DNA from: CAYJBH01 sp964370825
GTDB taxonomy: Bacteria > Bacillota > Clostridia > Oscillospirales > Ruminococcaceae
Direction of reading: 5' to 3'
Length of the DNA stretch: 64,000 nucleotides
NCBI GenBank assembly: GCA_964370825.1
Contig: CAYJKY010000011.1
Coordinates: forward strand, 1-64,000
This document shows positions 27,701-36,414 of this stretch, piece after piece. Both the position numbers and the translations under genes were made by a program. The notes beneath the pieces were generated by a model. That model was not told where the DNA came from. It did no database searches and saw only the letters and a program-made list of their open reading frames with translations. How positions within the stretch are numbered: the first letter of the stretch is position 1; each line of letters opens with the position of its first letter.

Positions 27701-28276
27701 TCGGAGCGTTATGAATTTATGAAACGTCAGCTTGAGGATATCGAGCAGGCGAGAGCGGGGCTCACAAGATTAATAAACGAGCTCTCGCAGGACATGAAAA
27801 ACATTTTTGCCGAGAGTTTTGAACGGATTAACAGGCATTTCGGTGACATATTTACAAGGCTTTTTGGCGGCGGAAGTGCAGGACTGAGCCTTTCCGATCC
27901 GGAAAATATATTGGAAAGCGGAATTGACATTGCGGTATCGCCTCCCGGTAAGGTAATAAAAAATCTCGAGAGCCTCTCGGGCGGAGAGCAGGCACTGGTT
28001 GCAATAGCAATTTATTTTGCAATACTTGCGGTAAATCCCGCACCATTTTGTGTGCTCGACGAGATAGACGCCGCACTCGATGACGTAAATGTTGTCCGCT
28101 TTGCCTCCTACCTAAAAAATATAACCGACACCCAGTTTATAGTTATTACCCACCGTCGCGGAACCATGGAGGAGGCAAATGTTCTGTATGGTGTAACCAT
28201 GCAAGAGGACGGTGTTTCCAAGCTTTTACGGCTTGATACCGCAACAAATGATATTGAGATGATGGTAAACGAGTAA
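24719..28276 (+). CDS. smc: chromosome segregation protein SMC
   Basis: This full-length 1185-residue structural-maintenance-of-chromosomes ATPase has a Walker A motif GPNGSGKS at residues 31-38. Two long coiled coils (about 165-500 and 680-1020) flank a hinge near 510-640 (GRLGGILGAVSSLISVKKGY). The C-terminal head has the signature LSGGEQALVAIAIYFA and Walker B FCVLDEIDAALDD. With ScpA/ScpB, not present here, it loads at parS and organises the nucleoid. A GAGGTG site precedes the ATG. In many Firmicutes smc lies between rnc and ftsY; here rnc is about 7.4 kb downstream. Confidence 0.97.
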   Translation: MVLNKIEIQGFKSFPDRIKVSFGSGITAVVGPNGSGKSNISDAVRWVMGETSAKQLRGGSKMEAVIFDGAKNRGAMGYASVSLTLDNSEGRLDIDAPEITIGRKVYRSGNSEYTINGKQVRLKDIYELLLDTGLGRDGYSMIGQGRIAEIVSARSGERREIFEEASGIAKYRYRRNEAEKKLAATAENMIRLTDIFSELEARVGPLARESEKAKRFLVLADERKRCEITLYLDILEKTKVLLREAANKREIVSADYDENRSTIDRIEKKIEQLRRQAGDALIEIEQKNAEIRLADEQSASHANRIAVLKNDNVHIAGRAEALQAELSGLSTQGESEKQQIEEQKQLLEKLTEEFSVAETAVASLVAEIDELARQAAETGRERDSAEYRQASLSSVLADLRITEATISADIESVSMAQTEAEQAVEESEQRLEAAKAECKKYRRRREDIAETISRHTNINEGLRLKLEAKRRQTESAKAQQEEFAHNLRKMTDRLHLLEDLQNNNDGYFNSVKAVLTAGQNGRLGGILGAVSSLISVKKGYEVAIETALGNAAQNIIVENERSAKSAISMLKEDRLGRATFLPLDTVRPSGEIRDRIPDGAITAESLITADKKYDKVVSNLLGRILVAEDINTASNYAKQLSYRYRIVTTDGQVINAGGSFTGGSLAKGSGAFSRKTEIETLKNELKKQSLKKEELAEVHQNHLRELAAVEADMTAADAERRSADEDLIRLSTEEQSAIQLRELAQSSVDTALTRQEAVSDRLVELNDRKAQTADEMIKLKGELEQLIEQIKLHSDEQHSDNIQQKQQELSQGRLTALALQKDVEQARSSYESLCSRAGQAAEELMRREEQLKELEKTIESNRIECEQAIAAREKSIAHAKELSEDIEKIRKNRLTGEGEITRLSGEVKQYYSRQEDLTRERTTLIEKEHSHQSEYDSTITKLWEDYELGITDAAEFVIEYESLTALKKRVSELRSEIRGLGNVNVAAIEEYGEVSERYEFMKRQLEDIEQARAGLTRLINELSQDMKNIFAESFERINRHFGDIFTRLFGGGSAGLSLSDPENILESGIDIAVSPPGKVIKNLESLSGGEQALVAIAIYFAILAVNPAPFCVLDEIDAALDDVNVVRFASYLKNITDTQFIVITHRRGTMEEANVLYGVTMQEDGVSKLLRLDTATNDIEMMVNE

Positions 28277-28287
28277 AGGAGGTAACA

Positions 28288-29904
28288 GTGCAGGTTTTAA
28301 ACGGAATATCCGCCGCATCCGGCATTGCGATCGGCAGTATTCGTATACCCGAAAGGGGCAAGGCTACCGTCATGCGACAGATGAAGGATCCGCTACAGGA
28401 AAAGCAGAGATTCGACGCGGCCAATCTCCTTGCCAAGGATGAGCTTGTGATGCTAAAGGAGCAGGCAACCGGTGAGGATAGAGACATAATAGAGTTTCAG
28501 GTTGCCATCCTGTCCGATAACGGATTTTTAAAGGAGGTATACAGCTATATTGACGCCGGAGCGGGTGCCGCCGCCTCGGTGGAGCGTGCCTCCGGAATAT
28601 TCGAAAAAAAGATGCAACGTATAGCCGACGATTATTTTAGCGAGCGGTCGGTGGATATTCGTGATGCCAGCAGACGTGTTGTGGACATTTTGGACGACGC
28701 ACCGAGGGAACGGTTGTCCCTTAAAACTCCATGCATAGTTGTTGCCGATGAGCTCACTCCGAGCGACATGGTTACACTAGACCGCAATATGTTGCTCGGA
28801 ATAGTTACCGTTAAAGGCTCAAAACAGGGCCATGCCTCCATAATAGCGCGAACAATGGGTATACCTGCGGTTGTGCGTGTTCCGCTTAACATAGATGAGA
28901 TAAAGGACGGTGACCAGATTGCGGTGGATGGAAATACCGGTGAAATCTTTTTATACCCAAGTGAAGGGGTGAAAACAAGATTCGCCCATCGTATGCATAA
29001 ACTTATAAGGGACAAGCAGAAGGTCTACGATGTGCCGCAAAAGCCGGTAATCTCTAAAAACAATGTTAAAATCGACCTCTATGCGAACTGTGCATCACCG
29101 GAGGATATAACCACGGCACTAACCATGGGTGCAACCGGTGTAGGGTTGCTGAGAAGCGAGTCGATTTATATGGGAAAAAGCCTGCCGGATGAGGATAAAC
29201 AGTATGAATTCTACGCAGAATGTATAAAGGCAGCTTCCGGGTTTCCTCTTACCATCAGAACCATGGACATAGGAGCGGACAAGTTTGTGCGTAGCATATC
29301 CATATCCGATGAACCAAACCCCGCACTCGGGGTAAGAGGAATAAGACTTTCCTTGTTGCGGCGAGATATGTTTCAACAGCAAATTACCGCAATACTGCGC
29401 GCCTCGGTGTACGGTGAAGTGTCGGTAATGTTTCCCATGATTGCTACGGTAAGCGATTTTAACGAGGCAATGGAGATGGTTGCCAGGGCAAAATATGAGT
29501 TGGACGAAGCGAAGATCCCTTATCAAAAGGACGTAAAGTTTGGTGCAATGATAGAGACGCCCGCCGCTGCGCTGTGTGCACCCGAGCTTGCAAAAAAGGC
29601 TGACTTTTTCAGCATAGGAACAAACGACCTCACCCAGTATACCCACGCCGCAGATCGTGAAAACACCTTGGTTGACAGCTACTTTTTAACCGCATCTACT
29701 GCGATTTTACGGCTTATCGACATTACGGTTAAGGCGGCAAATGAGGAAAATATTCCGGTGTGCGTATGCGGTGAATCAGCTGCTCACCCTGAAATTGCCA
29801 TGAGATACATGGAACTTTCGATAAACATTTTATCCATGTCGGCGCCCTTTTTGGCTAACATGAGGGAGTATATCGAGAGCAATGATATTGAGATAATAAA
29901 ATAG
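28288..29904 (+). CDS. ptsI: PTS phosphoenolpyruvate-protein phosphotransferase (enzyme I)
   Basis: This 538-residue enzyme I passes phosphate from phosphoenolpyruvate to HPr. The phosphorylated histidine is in GSKQGHASIIARTMG (near residue 190). The PEP-binding barrel shows IRTMDIGADKF, GVRGIRLSL, MIETPAAAL and GTNDLTQYTHAADR, and the catalytic cysteine is in VCGESAAHP. The start is GTG at 28288 behind a perfect AAAGGAGG. Neither HPr nor an EII component is in the window. It starts 11 nt after smc, so it belongs to the same transcript. Confidence 0.92.
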   Translation: MQVLNGISAASGIAIGSIRIPERGKATVMRQMKDPLQEKQRFDAANLLAKDELVMLKEQATGEDRDIIEFQVAILSDNGFLKEVYSYIDAGAGAAASVERASGIFEKKMQRIADDYFSERSVDIRDASRRVVDILDDAPRERLSLKTPCIVVADELTPSDMVTLDRNMLLGIVTVKGSKQGHASIIARTMGIPAVVRVPLNIDEIKDGDQIAVDGNTGEIFLYPSEGVKTRFAHRMHKLIRDKQKVYDVPQKPVISKNNVKIDLYANCASPEDITTALTMGATGVGLLRSESIYMGKSLPDEDKQYEFYAECIKAASGFPLTIRTMDIGADKFVRSISISDEPNPALGVRGIRLSLLRRDMFQQQITAILRASVYGEVSVMFPMIATVSDFNEAMEMVARAKYELDEAKIPYQKDVKFGAMIETPAAALCAPELAKKADFFSIGTNDLTQYTHAADRENTLVDSYFLTASTAILRLIDITVKAANEENIPVCVCGESAAHPEIAMRYMELSINILSMSAPFLANMREYIESNDIEIIK

Positions 29905-29917
29905 CATACAATATATT

Positions 29918-29947
29918 ACCAAGGTGTATCCAAAGGTATACCTCGGT
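29918..29947 (+). terminator. possible attenuator hairpin upstream of glmM
   Basis: A 3-bp plus 9-bp stem with one mismatch (ACC-A-AGGTGTATC pairing with GGTATACCT-C-GGT) has a CAAA loop. A T6 run follows only about 14 nt later, so full termination is uncertain; partial read-through control of glmM is possible. Confidence 0.35.
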
Positions 29948-29976
29948 ATAAGAAGAGATGATTTTTTGGAGAAAAT

Positions 29977-31335
29977 ATGGGTAAATTTTTTGGAACGGAC
30001 GGTGTAAGAGGTGTTGCCGGAAGCGAGCTAACACCTGAACTTGCAATGAAGATAGGACGTGCAACCGCATCGGTGCTCTCTAAAACGAGCAAGGAAAAGC
30101 CTCTTTACGTTATAGGATGTGATACCAGAATAAGCGGCGACATGCTACAGAGTGCGCTTGCCGCCGGCATATGTTCGGTCGGCTGTGATGTAATGTTACT
30201 CGGTGTGCTTCCAACACCTGCAATCGCACTGCTTACACAGCGATATCACGCTTCGGCAGGCTTTGTTATCTCCGCCTCCCACAACCCCGCAGAGTACAAT
30301 GGAATAAAGATTTTTAACCACGATGGTTATAAGCTTCCGGATAATGTTGAGGAGGAGATAGAGAGTTTCATCCTCGATCCGGAAAAAATCTCGACCATTG
30401 TAACCGCCTCAGGTGATGCTACCGGCCGAATTAACCACAACAAAACCGGTGTCGGAGACTATGTAGATTATATTGTTGGATGCGTTGATGCCAAACTATC
30501 AGGACTTAAGGTTCTGCTTGACTGTGCGAACGGTGCGGCAAGCGAGACAGCTCCGTTACTTTTTAAAAGACTTGGAGCGGATATAGAGCTAATAGGAAAC
30601 GAGCCGGACGGTGTTAACATAAATAAGGACTGCGGTTCTACCCACCTAAAAAATCTGAGAGACAGGGTGTTAGCCGGAGGTTTTGATGTGGGTGTTGCTT
30701 TCGATGGCGATGCCGACCGTTGCCTTTGCGTCGACGAAAAGGGTAACGAGCTGGACGGTGACCGCATTATTGCCGCATTAGCCAAGGACATGAAACAGCG
30801 TGGTGAACTCGCAAAGGACACCGTTGTGGTAACGGTTATGTCCAATCTCGGATTTATGAAGTATATGAAATCCATCGGGATAACCTGCTCAACTACGGCG
30901 GTGGGTGACCGATACGTTTTAGAGAATATGCGAGAGGAAGGCTATGACATCGGTGGCGAGCAGAGCGGACATCTGATTATGAAAAAATATTCCACCACCG
31001 GTGACGGACAGCTTACCGCAGCCATGTTTTTACAGCTACTTGCAGGTAGCAAACACACCGCAAGCGAACTTACCCAGGTATATGAAAAGTTCCCGCAGGT
31101 CATGGAAAACATCACGGTGAGTGCACAGGGCAAGGAAAAATACCGTAGAGACGAGTATATCGAGGGTTTTGTCGAAGCACAGCAACAGGCACTTATGGGC
31201 GAGGGACGTGTGCTGGTTCGTGTTTCCGGAACCGAGCCGCTTATCAGGGTGATGGTAGAGGGGCAGGATCTTGCAAGAATTGAAATTGTTGCGGGACTTA
31301 TTGCCAAAAAGATACGAGAGAGGTTGCCGAGCTAA
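29977..31335 (+). CDS. glmM: phosphoglucosamine mutase
   Basis: This 452-residue enzyme converts glucosamine-6-phosphate to glucosamine-1-phosphate for UDP-GlcNAc and cell-wall synthesis. The active-site serine (near residue 100) is in ISASHNPAEYNGIKIF, the metal loop is FDGDADRC, the sugar-binding loop GGEQSGH and the phosphate loop RVSGTEPLIRVM. The start GKFFGTDGVRGVAG is family-typical. TTGGAG precedes the ATG. Its stop overlaps the next start by one base (TAATG). Confidence 0.96.
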   Translation: MGKFFGTDGVRGVAGSELTPELAMKIGRATASVLSKTSKEKPLYVIGCDTRISGDMLQSALAAGICSVGCDVMLLGVLPTPAIALLTQRYHASAGFVISASHNPAEYNGIKIFNHDGYKLPDNVEEEIESFILDPEKISTIVTASGDATGRINHNKTGVGDYVDYIVGCVDAKLSGLKVLLDCANGAASETAPLLFKRLGADIELIGNEPDGVNINKDCGSTHLKNLRDRVLAGGFDVGVAFDGDADRCLCVDEKGNELDGDRIIAALAKDMKQRGELAKDTVVVTVMSNLGFMKYMKSIGITCSTTAVGDRYVLENMREEGYDIGGEQSGHLIMKKYSTTGDGQLTAAMFLQLLAGSKHTASELTQVYEKFPQVMENITVSAQGKEKYRRDEYIEGFVEAQQQALMGEGRVLVRVSGTEPLIRVMVEGQDLARIEIVAGLIAKKIRERLPS

Positions 31336-32192
31336 TGAGATATTCGCCCGACTGGGAGGAGTACAGTCTACTTGATATAGGTAATGGACGGCGGTTGGAA
31401 CGCTGGGGAGAATATCTTCTCAGCAGACCGGACCCGGTCGCTATAGGCGAGCCGCTTTACCCCGAACTGTGGAATGACGCCGATGCTGTCTATCACCGTG
31501 CAAGTTCCGGTGGCGGTAGCTGGGAATACCGAAAAAAAATGCCCGAACGATGGGAGATAGGATATAAAAACCTTCAATTTAAAATATCCCCAACCGGCTT
31601 TAAGCATACCGGTCTTTTTCCCGAGCAGGCGGTAAACTGGGATTTTTATACTAATAAACTAAAAGGCAAAAGTGGTGCAACGGTGCTTAACCTGTTTGGT
31701 TACACCGGTGCGGCGACGCTTGCCTGCCTTAGTGCCGGTGCCTCGGTGGTTCATCTCGATGCCGCAAAGGGTATGGTCGCATGGGCCAGAGAAAATGCCG
31801 CCCTTAGCGGGCTTGCCGATAAACCCTGTCGCTGGATTGTTGACGATGCCTCAAGATTTTTGCAAAGAGAACAGCGGCGAGGCAACCGATATGACGGAAT
31901 AATCATGGATCCGCCGAGCTACGGGAGAGGACCCTCCGGAGAGGTTTGGCAGCTGGAAAAGGAGCTTGCTCCGCTGATAAAAAATGCCGCATCACTCCTT
32001 AGCGATAATTCGCTTTTTTTGGCGGTAAACGGCTACACCGCAGGGATTTCGCCGGCTGTTTCGGCAATGCTTTTAAACATCTACTGCAACAGAGGTGATG
32101 CGAAGGTGAGCTCGGACGAGATAGGAATACTCGTCAAGGATACAAACATTGTTCTGCCCTGTGGCGGAACCGCCGTAGCCGAATGGAATTAA
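31335..32192 (+). CDS. class I SAM-dependent methyltransferase (RlmI/RsmC-like)
   Basis: This 285-residue Rossmann methyltransferase has motif I in NLFGYTGAATLACLSAGA, an acidic motif II in VVHLDAAKGMV, and the substrate motif MDPPSYGRGPSGEVW. A DPPSY motif is shared with rRNA and protein methyltransferases of the RlmI/RlmK class. No PUA domain is visible, so the true target is open. Start overlaps the glmM stop (TAATG), giving translational coupling. Confidence 0.8.
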   Translation: MRYSPDWEEYSLLDIGNGRRLERWGEYLLSRPDPVAIGEPLYPELWNDADAVYHRASSGGGSWEYRKKMPERWEIGYKNLQFKISPTGFKHTGLFPEQAVNWDFYTNKLKGKSGATVLNLFGYTGAATLACLSAGASVVHLDAAKGMVAWARENAALSGLADKPCRWIVDDASRFLQREQRRGNRYDGIIMDPPSYGRGPSGEVWQLEKELAPLIKNAASLLSDNSLFLAVNGYTAGISPAVSAMLLNIYCNRGDAKVSSDEIGILVKDTNIVLPCGGTAVAEWN

Positions 32193-32193
32193 A

Positions 32194-33036
32194 ATGATAA
32201 GTATAGAGAATGTTAGATATAGCTATGACAAGGTTGAGGCTCTCAAGGGGGTGTCGTTAGACATTCACGAGGGCGAGGTTTTGTGTATCCTCGGGGCAAA
32301 CGGAAGTGGAAAATCCACCCTTGCCAAGATGCTTTGTGGTCTTATTATCCCGGACGAGGGGCAGGTAATAGTGGATGGAATTTCCACCAAGGAGGAGGAT
32401 CGTCTGTTCGACATTCGCAGACGGGTAGGCATGGTATTTCAAAACCCCGACAACCAGATTGTCGCCACAATTGTGGAAGAGGATGTTGCATTTGCCCTTG
32501 AAAATCTCGGGGTTGAGCCGTCCGACATGCGGCGAAGGATAGATGAAGCGATGGAGCTTACCGGAATTACAAGGTTTGCAAAATCACAGCCACACAAGCT
32601 ATCGGGTGGTCAAAAGCAACGTGTTGCAATTGCCGGTGTGCTTGCTATGGAGCCAAAATATCTGGTTTTGGATGAATCTACCGCCATGTTAGACCCTAAC
32701 GGACGCGCCTCGGTGCTGTCGGTAGCCGGCAGGCTAGGCAAGGAAAAGGGTGTTACGGTGGTGCACATAACACACTACATGGAGGAGGCTCTCACCGCCG
32801 ACCGTGTTATTATTATGTCAAACGGAGAGAAAGCTTTGGAGGGGACACCTTTTGAGGTGTTTAAGGATACCGCAACCCTTCGCAGATACAGTCTTCGACC
32901 ACCGGCTATAAAGATGCTTTGGGATAAAATGATATCCATGGGTGCACCGCTACCGCCCGATGTGCTTACCGAGGAGCAGGCAAAGGCGGTACTTTTGCCA
33001 TTGTTAAAAGGAAAGGATTCTAAAGCCGAATGTTAA
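32194..33036 (+). CDS. ecfA1: ECF transporter ATPase EcfA1
   Basis: This 280-residue ATPase of the shared energy-coupling module for vitamin and metal S components has Walker A GANGSGKST (near residue 36), Q-loop VFQNPDNQIVA, signature LSGGQKQR, Walker B YLVLDESTAMLD and switch histidine in VVHITHYMEEA. FQNPDNQ in the Q-loop is typical of ECF A1. The gene starts 1 nt after the methyltransferase stop and overlaps ecfA2 by 7 nt. Confidence 0.93.
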   Translation: MISIENVRYSYDKVEALKGVSLDIHEGEVLCILGANGSGKSTLAKMLCGLIIPDEGQVIVDGISTKEEDRLFDIRRRVGMVFQNPDNQIVATIVEEDVAFALENLGVEPSDMRRRIDEAMELTGITRFAKSQPHKLSGGQKQRVAIAGVLAMEPKYLVLDESTAMLDPNGRASVLSVAGRLGKEKGVTVVHITHYMEEALTADRVIIMSNGEKALEGTPFEVFKDTATLRRYSLRPPAIKMLWDKMISMGAPLPPDVLTEEQAKAVLLPLLKGKDSKAEC

Positions 33037-33878
33037 AGGTAACCGGACTTAATTTTGCCTATCGCTCACCACTGGGAGAAGAAAACCATGTGTTGAGGGA
33101 TGTTAACTTTGAGGTGGAAGACAACGCTTTTACCGGACTTATAGGTGCGACAGGAAGCGGAAAATCTACCCTTATCTCCATTCTCGGAGGGCTGAGAAAG
33201 CCGGATAGCGGTTCTGTTACCATTGATGGGATGGAGTTTTGGAGCGATGCCGCCACCACAAGGGAGCTTCGATTTAAGGTAGGAATATGTTTTCAGATGC
33301 CGGAACATCAACTTTTTTGCGAGACGGTTTATGAGGACATTGCTTTCGGTCCCAACAATATGGGGCTTTCTAAGGAGGAAATCGATGTAAGGGTTCGGGA
33401 TGCCGCCGAGGCGATGGGGCTTACCGAGGACGTTTTAGAGAAAAGCCCTTTTGAACTCTCGGGGGGACAAAAGCGCAGGGTTGCAATTGCCGGGGTACTC
33501 TCCATGCGTCCCTCAATTTTAATTTTAGACGAGCCGGTAGCCGGACTTGACCCAGCAGGACGGGAAAGCCTTTTAAATCTACTGAAAGGTTACAGAAATG
33601 AGACCGGGTCAACCGTAATAATGATATCCCATTCCATGGATGACATAGCGGAATATGCCGAAAAGGTTATTGTTTTAAAGGACAGCGGGATAGCCTTTTA
33701 TGACACCATGCCAAAAATATTTGAACGGTCGACCGAGCTTGCAGAAATGAAGCTTTCTATACCGGAGGTGACCTCACTATTCCTAGCCTTAAAGCGGGAG
33801 GGTATTGACATTTCTACCGATATATATACAATAGATTATGCGGCAAGGCGTCTGCTTGAAAGGATAACAAAGGAATGA
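33030..33878 (+). CDS. ecfA2: ECF transporter ATPase EcfA2
   Basis: This 282-residue partner ATPase has Walker A GATGSGKST, the A2-type Q-loop CFQMPEHQLFCETVYEDIAFG, signature LSGGQKRR, Walker B ILILDEPVAGLD and switch histidine in MISHSMDD. It heterodimerises with EcfA1. It overlaps ecfA1 by 7 nt and ecfT by 4 nt (ATGA), giving tightly coupled synthesis. Confidence 0.93.
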   Translation: MLKVTGLNFAYRSPLGEENHVLRDVNFEVEDNAFTGLIGATGSGKSTLISILGGLRKPDSGSVTIDGMEFWSDAATTRELRFKVGICFQMPEHQLFCETVYEDIAFGPNNMGLSKEEIDVRVRDAAEAMGLTEDVLEKSPFELSGGQKRRVAIAGVLSMRPSILILDEPVAGLDPAGRESLLNLLKGYRNETGSTVIMISHSMDDIAEYAEKVIVLKDSGIAFYDTMPKIFERSTELAEMKLSIPEVTSLFLALKREGIDISTDIYTIDYAARRLLERITKE

Positions 33879-34708
33879 GCTTAACCGACATTACAATAGG
33901 ACAGCACCTACCCGGTAGCTCGCTTCTTCATAATACCGACGCAAGGTTGAAGCTTCTGCTGACGGTAGGTTACGCCGTTGTGCTGTTTATTGACTCAAAT
34001 CCTCTGGGTGTATTGCTTGCATTTATATTCATTATTATTGCCTATTCTTCCGCAACAATACCGTTTAAGCTTATTGCCAAAAGTATAAAACCTATTATTC
34101 CGATTATTATTTTCACCCTTGTTCTCAACGGCTTTTTTATATCCGGCGATCCAATATTTACACTCTTTGGAACAATAACCTTAAGCTGGCAAGGTCTCGG
34201 CTTTGCAATTCTCATGGCTTGTAGAATTGCACTGCTTATTATAGGTTCCTCCCTTCTCACCTACACCACCTCGCCTATACTGTTGACAGCGGCGATAGAG
34301 GCGGTACTCTCTCCATTAAAGGCTGTGAAACTTCCGGTGCATGAGCTTGCAATGATGATGACCATAGCTCTGCGATTTATTCCCACCCTCCTTGAGGAGA
34401 CAGAAAAGATAATCACAGCACAGCGCGCGAGGGGTGCCCAGTTTGACGAGGGAAGTATAGTACAGCGTGTTAAGGCAATGATACCTATACTGATACCACT
34501 TTTTGTGTCTGCGTTTCGACGAGCCGATGAGCTTGCAATGGCGATGGAGTGCAGATGTTACAACGGCGGCAACGGCAGAACAAGGCTTCACCGAATGAAG
34601 TTGACAAAAACCGACATAGCCGTTGCGTTTGTCGTCGCCTTTTACTTTTTATTAATTGCCTTTTCGGGCATTATATTCGATAATATTTGGGAGGTACTAA
34701 AAAAATGA
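33875..34708 (+). CDS. ecfT: ECF transporter transmembrane coupling protein EcfT
   Basis: This 277-residue membrane protein has about five hydrophobic helices and two coupling helices carrying Ala-Arg-Gly-type motifs (AQRARGAQF and AMECRCYNGG) that contact the two ATPases. Start ATG overlaps the ecfA2 stop. Together with the A1/A2 genes it forms a complete group II module with no dedicated S component beside it. The orphan S component at 59052-59618 is a candidate user. Confidence 0.93.
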   Translation: MSLTDITIGQHLPGSSLLHNTDARLKLLLTVGYAVVLFIDSNPLGVLLAFIFIIIAYSSATIPFKLIAKSIKPIIPIIIFTLVLNGFFISGDPIFTLFGTITLSWQGLGFAILMACRIALLIIGSSLLTYTTSPILLTAAIEAVLSPLKAVKLPVHELAMMMTIALRFIPTLLEETEKIITAQRARGAQFDEGSIVQRVKAMIPILIPLFVSAFRRADELAMAMECRCYNGGNGRTRLHRMKLTKTDIAVAFVVAFYFLLIAFSGIIFDNIWEVLKK

Positions 34709-35718
34709 GGGTTATTTTAGACGCATTTGGCGGAGACAATGCACCGGGCGTAGTTATAGAGGGTGCAGTAATGGCAAAAAAGGAGCTTGCCTGCGATGTT
34801 ACATTGTGTGGAAACATTGAGAAAATCAATGCCTGCGCAAAAGAGATGTCGCTGGATATCTCCGACATGGAGCTTATCGATGCCGAGGATGAGTTTGACC
34901 TTTGTGAGGATCCCTCCACCATAATTAAGAGAAAAACCACTTCACTTTATGTTGCGCTTAACGCACTTAAAGAGGGCAAGGGGGATTGCCTTGTTTCGGC
35001 AGGCTCTACCGGTGGTGTACTTGCCGGCGGCACCCTGATAGTTAAGAGAATTAAGGGGATAAAAAGAGGTGCGATTGCAACCGTTACACCGGGGCTTAAA
35101 CATCCGTTTATACTTATAGATACCGGTGCTAATACCGACTGCCGCAAGGAGATGTTTTTGCAGTTTGCACGAATGGGCGACAGCTACTCAAGAGGGGTGC
35201 TTGGAGTGTCAAGCCCTCGAATAGGAATACTCTGCAACGGTGTTGAGGAGAGCAAGGGCAGAGAGTTAGACCGACAGGCAGCAGAGCTACTAAAAAACAG
35301 CGACCTTAACTTTGTGGGTTTTGTCGAGGCTAAAACGGTGTTTTTGGGTGGCGTAGATGTACTGGTTACCGATGGATTTTCCGGAAACATCTTTTTAAAG
35401 ACGGCGGAAGGTGTCGCCAAAATGATGACGGTAAGCCTAAAGGATATGCTTTTTAAAAGCGCAAAAACCAAGATTGCGGCACTGCTGTTAAAGGATGGGT
35501 TTAAGGAGTTTAAGGCAAAGCTTGACCCTTCAGAATACGGTGGTTCACCGATACTCGGAATTACCAAGCCGGTGGTTAAGGCTCACGGTTCCTCCGATGC
35601 AAAGGCGATAAAAAATGCCATACGTCAGGCGATATCCTGTGCAGAGAACGATGTCTGTAAAAAGATTGAAGCAGGCATGGCAAAGGATGAGAATGTATCC
35701 GAAGAGGTAGCTCAATAG
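34705..35718 (+). CDS. plsX: phosphate acyltransferase PlsX
   Basis: This 337-residue enzyme makes acyl-phosphate from acyl-ACP for phospholipid synthesis. The N-terminus MRVILDAFGGDNAPG is the family signature, followed by CLVSAGSTGGVLAGG and LIDTGANTDCRKEMFLQFA. The frame is open from 34687, but the ATG at 34705, overlapping the ecfT stop as ATGA and preceded by GGGAGG, gives the family start. acpP, which often follows plsX, is absent; rnc comes next after 6 nt. Confidence 0.94.
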   Translation: MRVILDAFGGDNAPGVVIEGAVMAKKELACDVTLCGNIEKINACAKEMSLDISDMELIDAEDEFDLCEDPSTIIKRKTTSLYVALNALKEGKGDCLVSAGSTGGVLAGGTLIVKRIKGIKRGAIATVTPGLKHPFILIDTGANTDCRKEMFLQFARMGDSYSRGVLGVSSPRIGILCNGVEESKGRELDRQAAELLKNSDLNFVGFVEAKTVFLGGVDVLVTDGFSGNIFLKTAEGVAKMMTVSLKDMLFKSAKTKIAALLLKDGFKEFKAKLDPSEYGGSPILGITKPVVKAHGSSDAKAIKNAIRQAISCAENDVCKKIEAGMAKDENVSEEVAQ

Positions 35719-35724
35719 AGAATT

Positions 35725-36390
35725 ATGACTATGAACGAACTGGAAAAAAAGATAGGCTATGAATTTGCGGATAAGGAGCTGTTGTGCACCGCTCTGACCC
35801 ACTCAAGCTATGCAAACGAGAGCAAAAGTGAACATCAAAGCAACGAAAGGCTGGAGTTTTTGGGTGACAGTGTGCTGTCGTTGGTTGTTTCTAAAAAGCT
35901 TTACAACGAAAATTCCGACTGCCCCGAAGGGGAGCTCACCCGCCGCCGTGCCGGAATAGTCTGTGAAGAGAGTCTGCATGATGCGGCGGTTGCAATAAAC
36001 CTTGGAGATCACCTGTTACTTGGCAAAGGCGAAACTGCAGGCGGCGGTAAAACCAGACCGTCCATACTTGCCGACGCTGTGGAGGCTGTAATTGGTGCAA
36101 TCTTTTTGGACGGTGGTTTGCAGCCTGTCGAAGTGATGTTGCAAAAATATCTCCGGATGGACGACCTGCGGGAGGACTATAAAACCCGCCTACAGGAGCA
36201 CATTCAGAAAAATTACGATACCCCGGTGGTTTACACAATAGTTAGCGAACAGGGTCCGGACCATGATAAGATTTTCGAAACAGAGGTGCGCCTCGGCGAT
36301 GACCTGTTGGGAACCGGATGTGCAAGAAGCAAAAAGGCCGCACAACAACAGGCGGCAAGGCAGGCCTTAATAAAGCTTGGCGTTAAGTAG
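35725..36390 (+). CDS. rnc: ribonuclease III
   Basis: This 221-residue double-strand-specific endoribonuclease has the catalytic signature NERLEFLGDSVLSLVVSKKL near residues 40-60. The second acidic cluster lies in LADAVEAVIGAIFLDGG (near 115-130), and a C-terminal dsRNA-binding domain runs from about 150 (YKTRLQEHIQKNYDTPVVY). Two in-frame ATGs, 35725 and 35731, are possible; neither has a strong Shine-Dalgarno, so coupling to plsX is likely. Confidence 0.95.
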   Translation: MTMNELEKKIGYEFADKELLCTALTHSSYANESKSEHQSNERLEFLGDSVLSLVVSKKLYNENSDCPEGELTRRRAGIVCEESLHDAAVAINLGDHLLLGKGETAGGGKTRPSILADAVEAVIGAIFLDGGLQPVEVMLQKYLRMDDLREDYKTRLQEHIQKNYDTPVVYTIVSEQGPDHDKIFETEVRLGDDLLGTGCARSKKAAQQQAARQALIKLGVK

Positions 36391-36414
36391 ATTTTATTTA
36401 GGAGATATAAAACA

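Noticed and set aside
29905..29976. glmS-type ribozyme or riboswitch upstream of glmM
   Set aside because: The gene is glmM, not glmS; only 72 nt are available and they form one simple hairpin.
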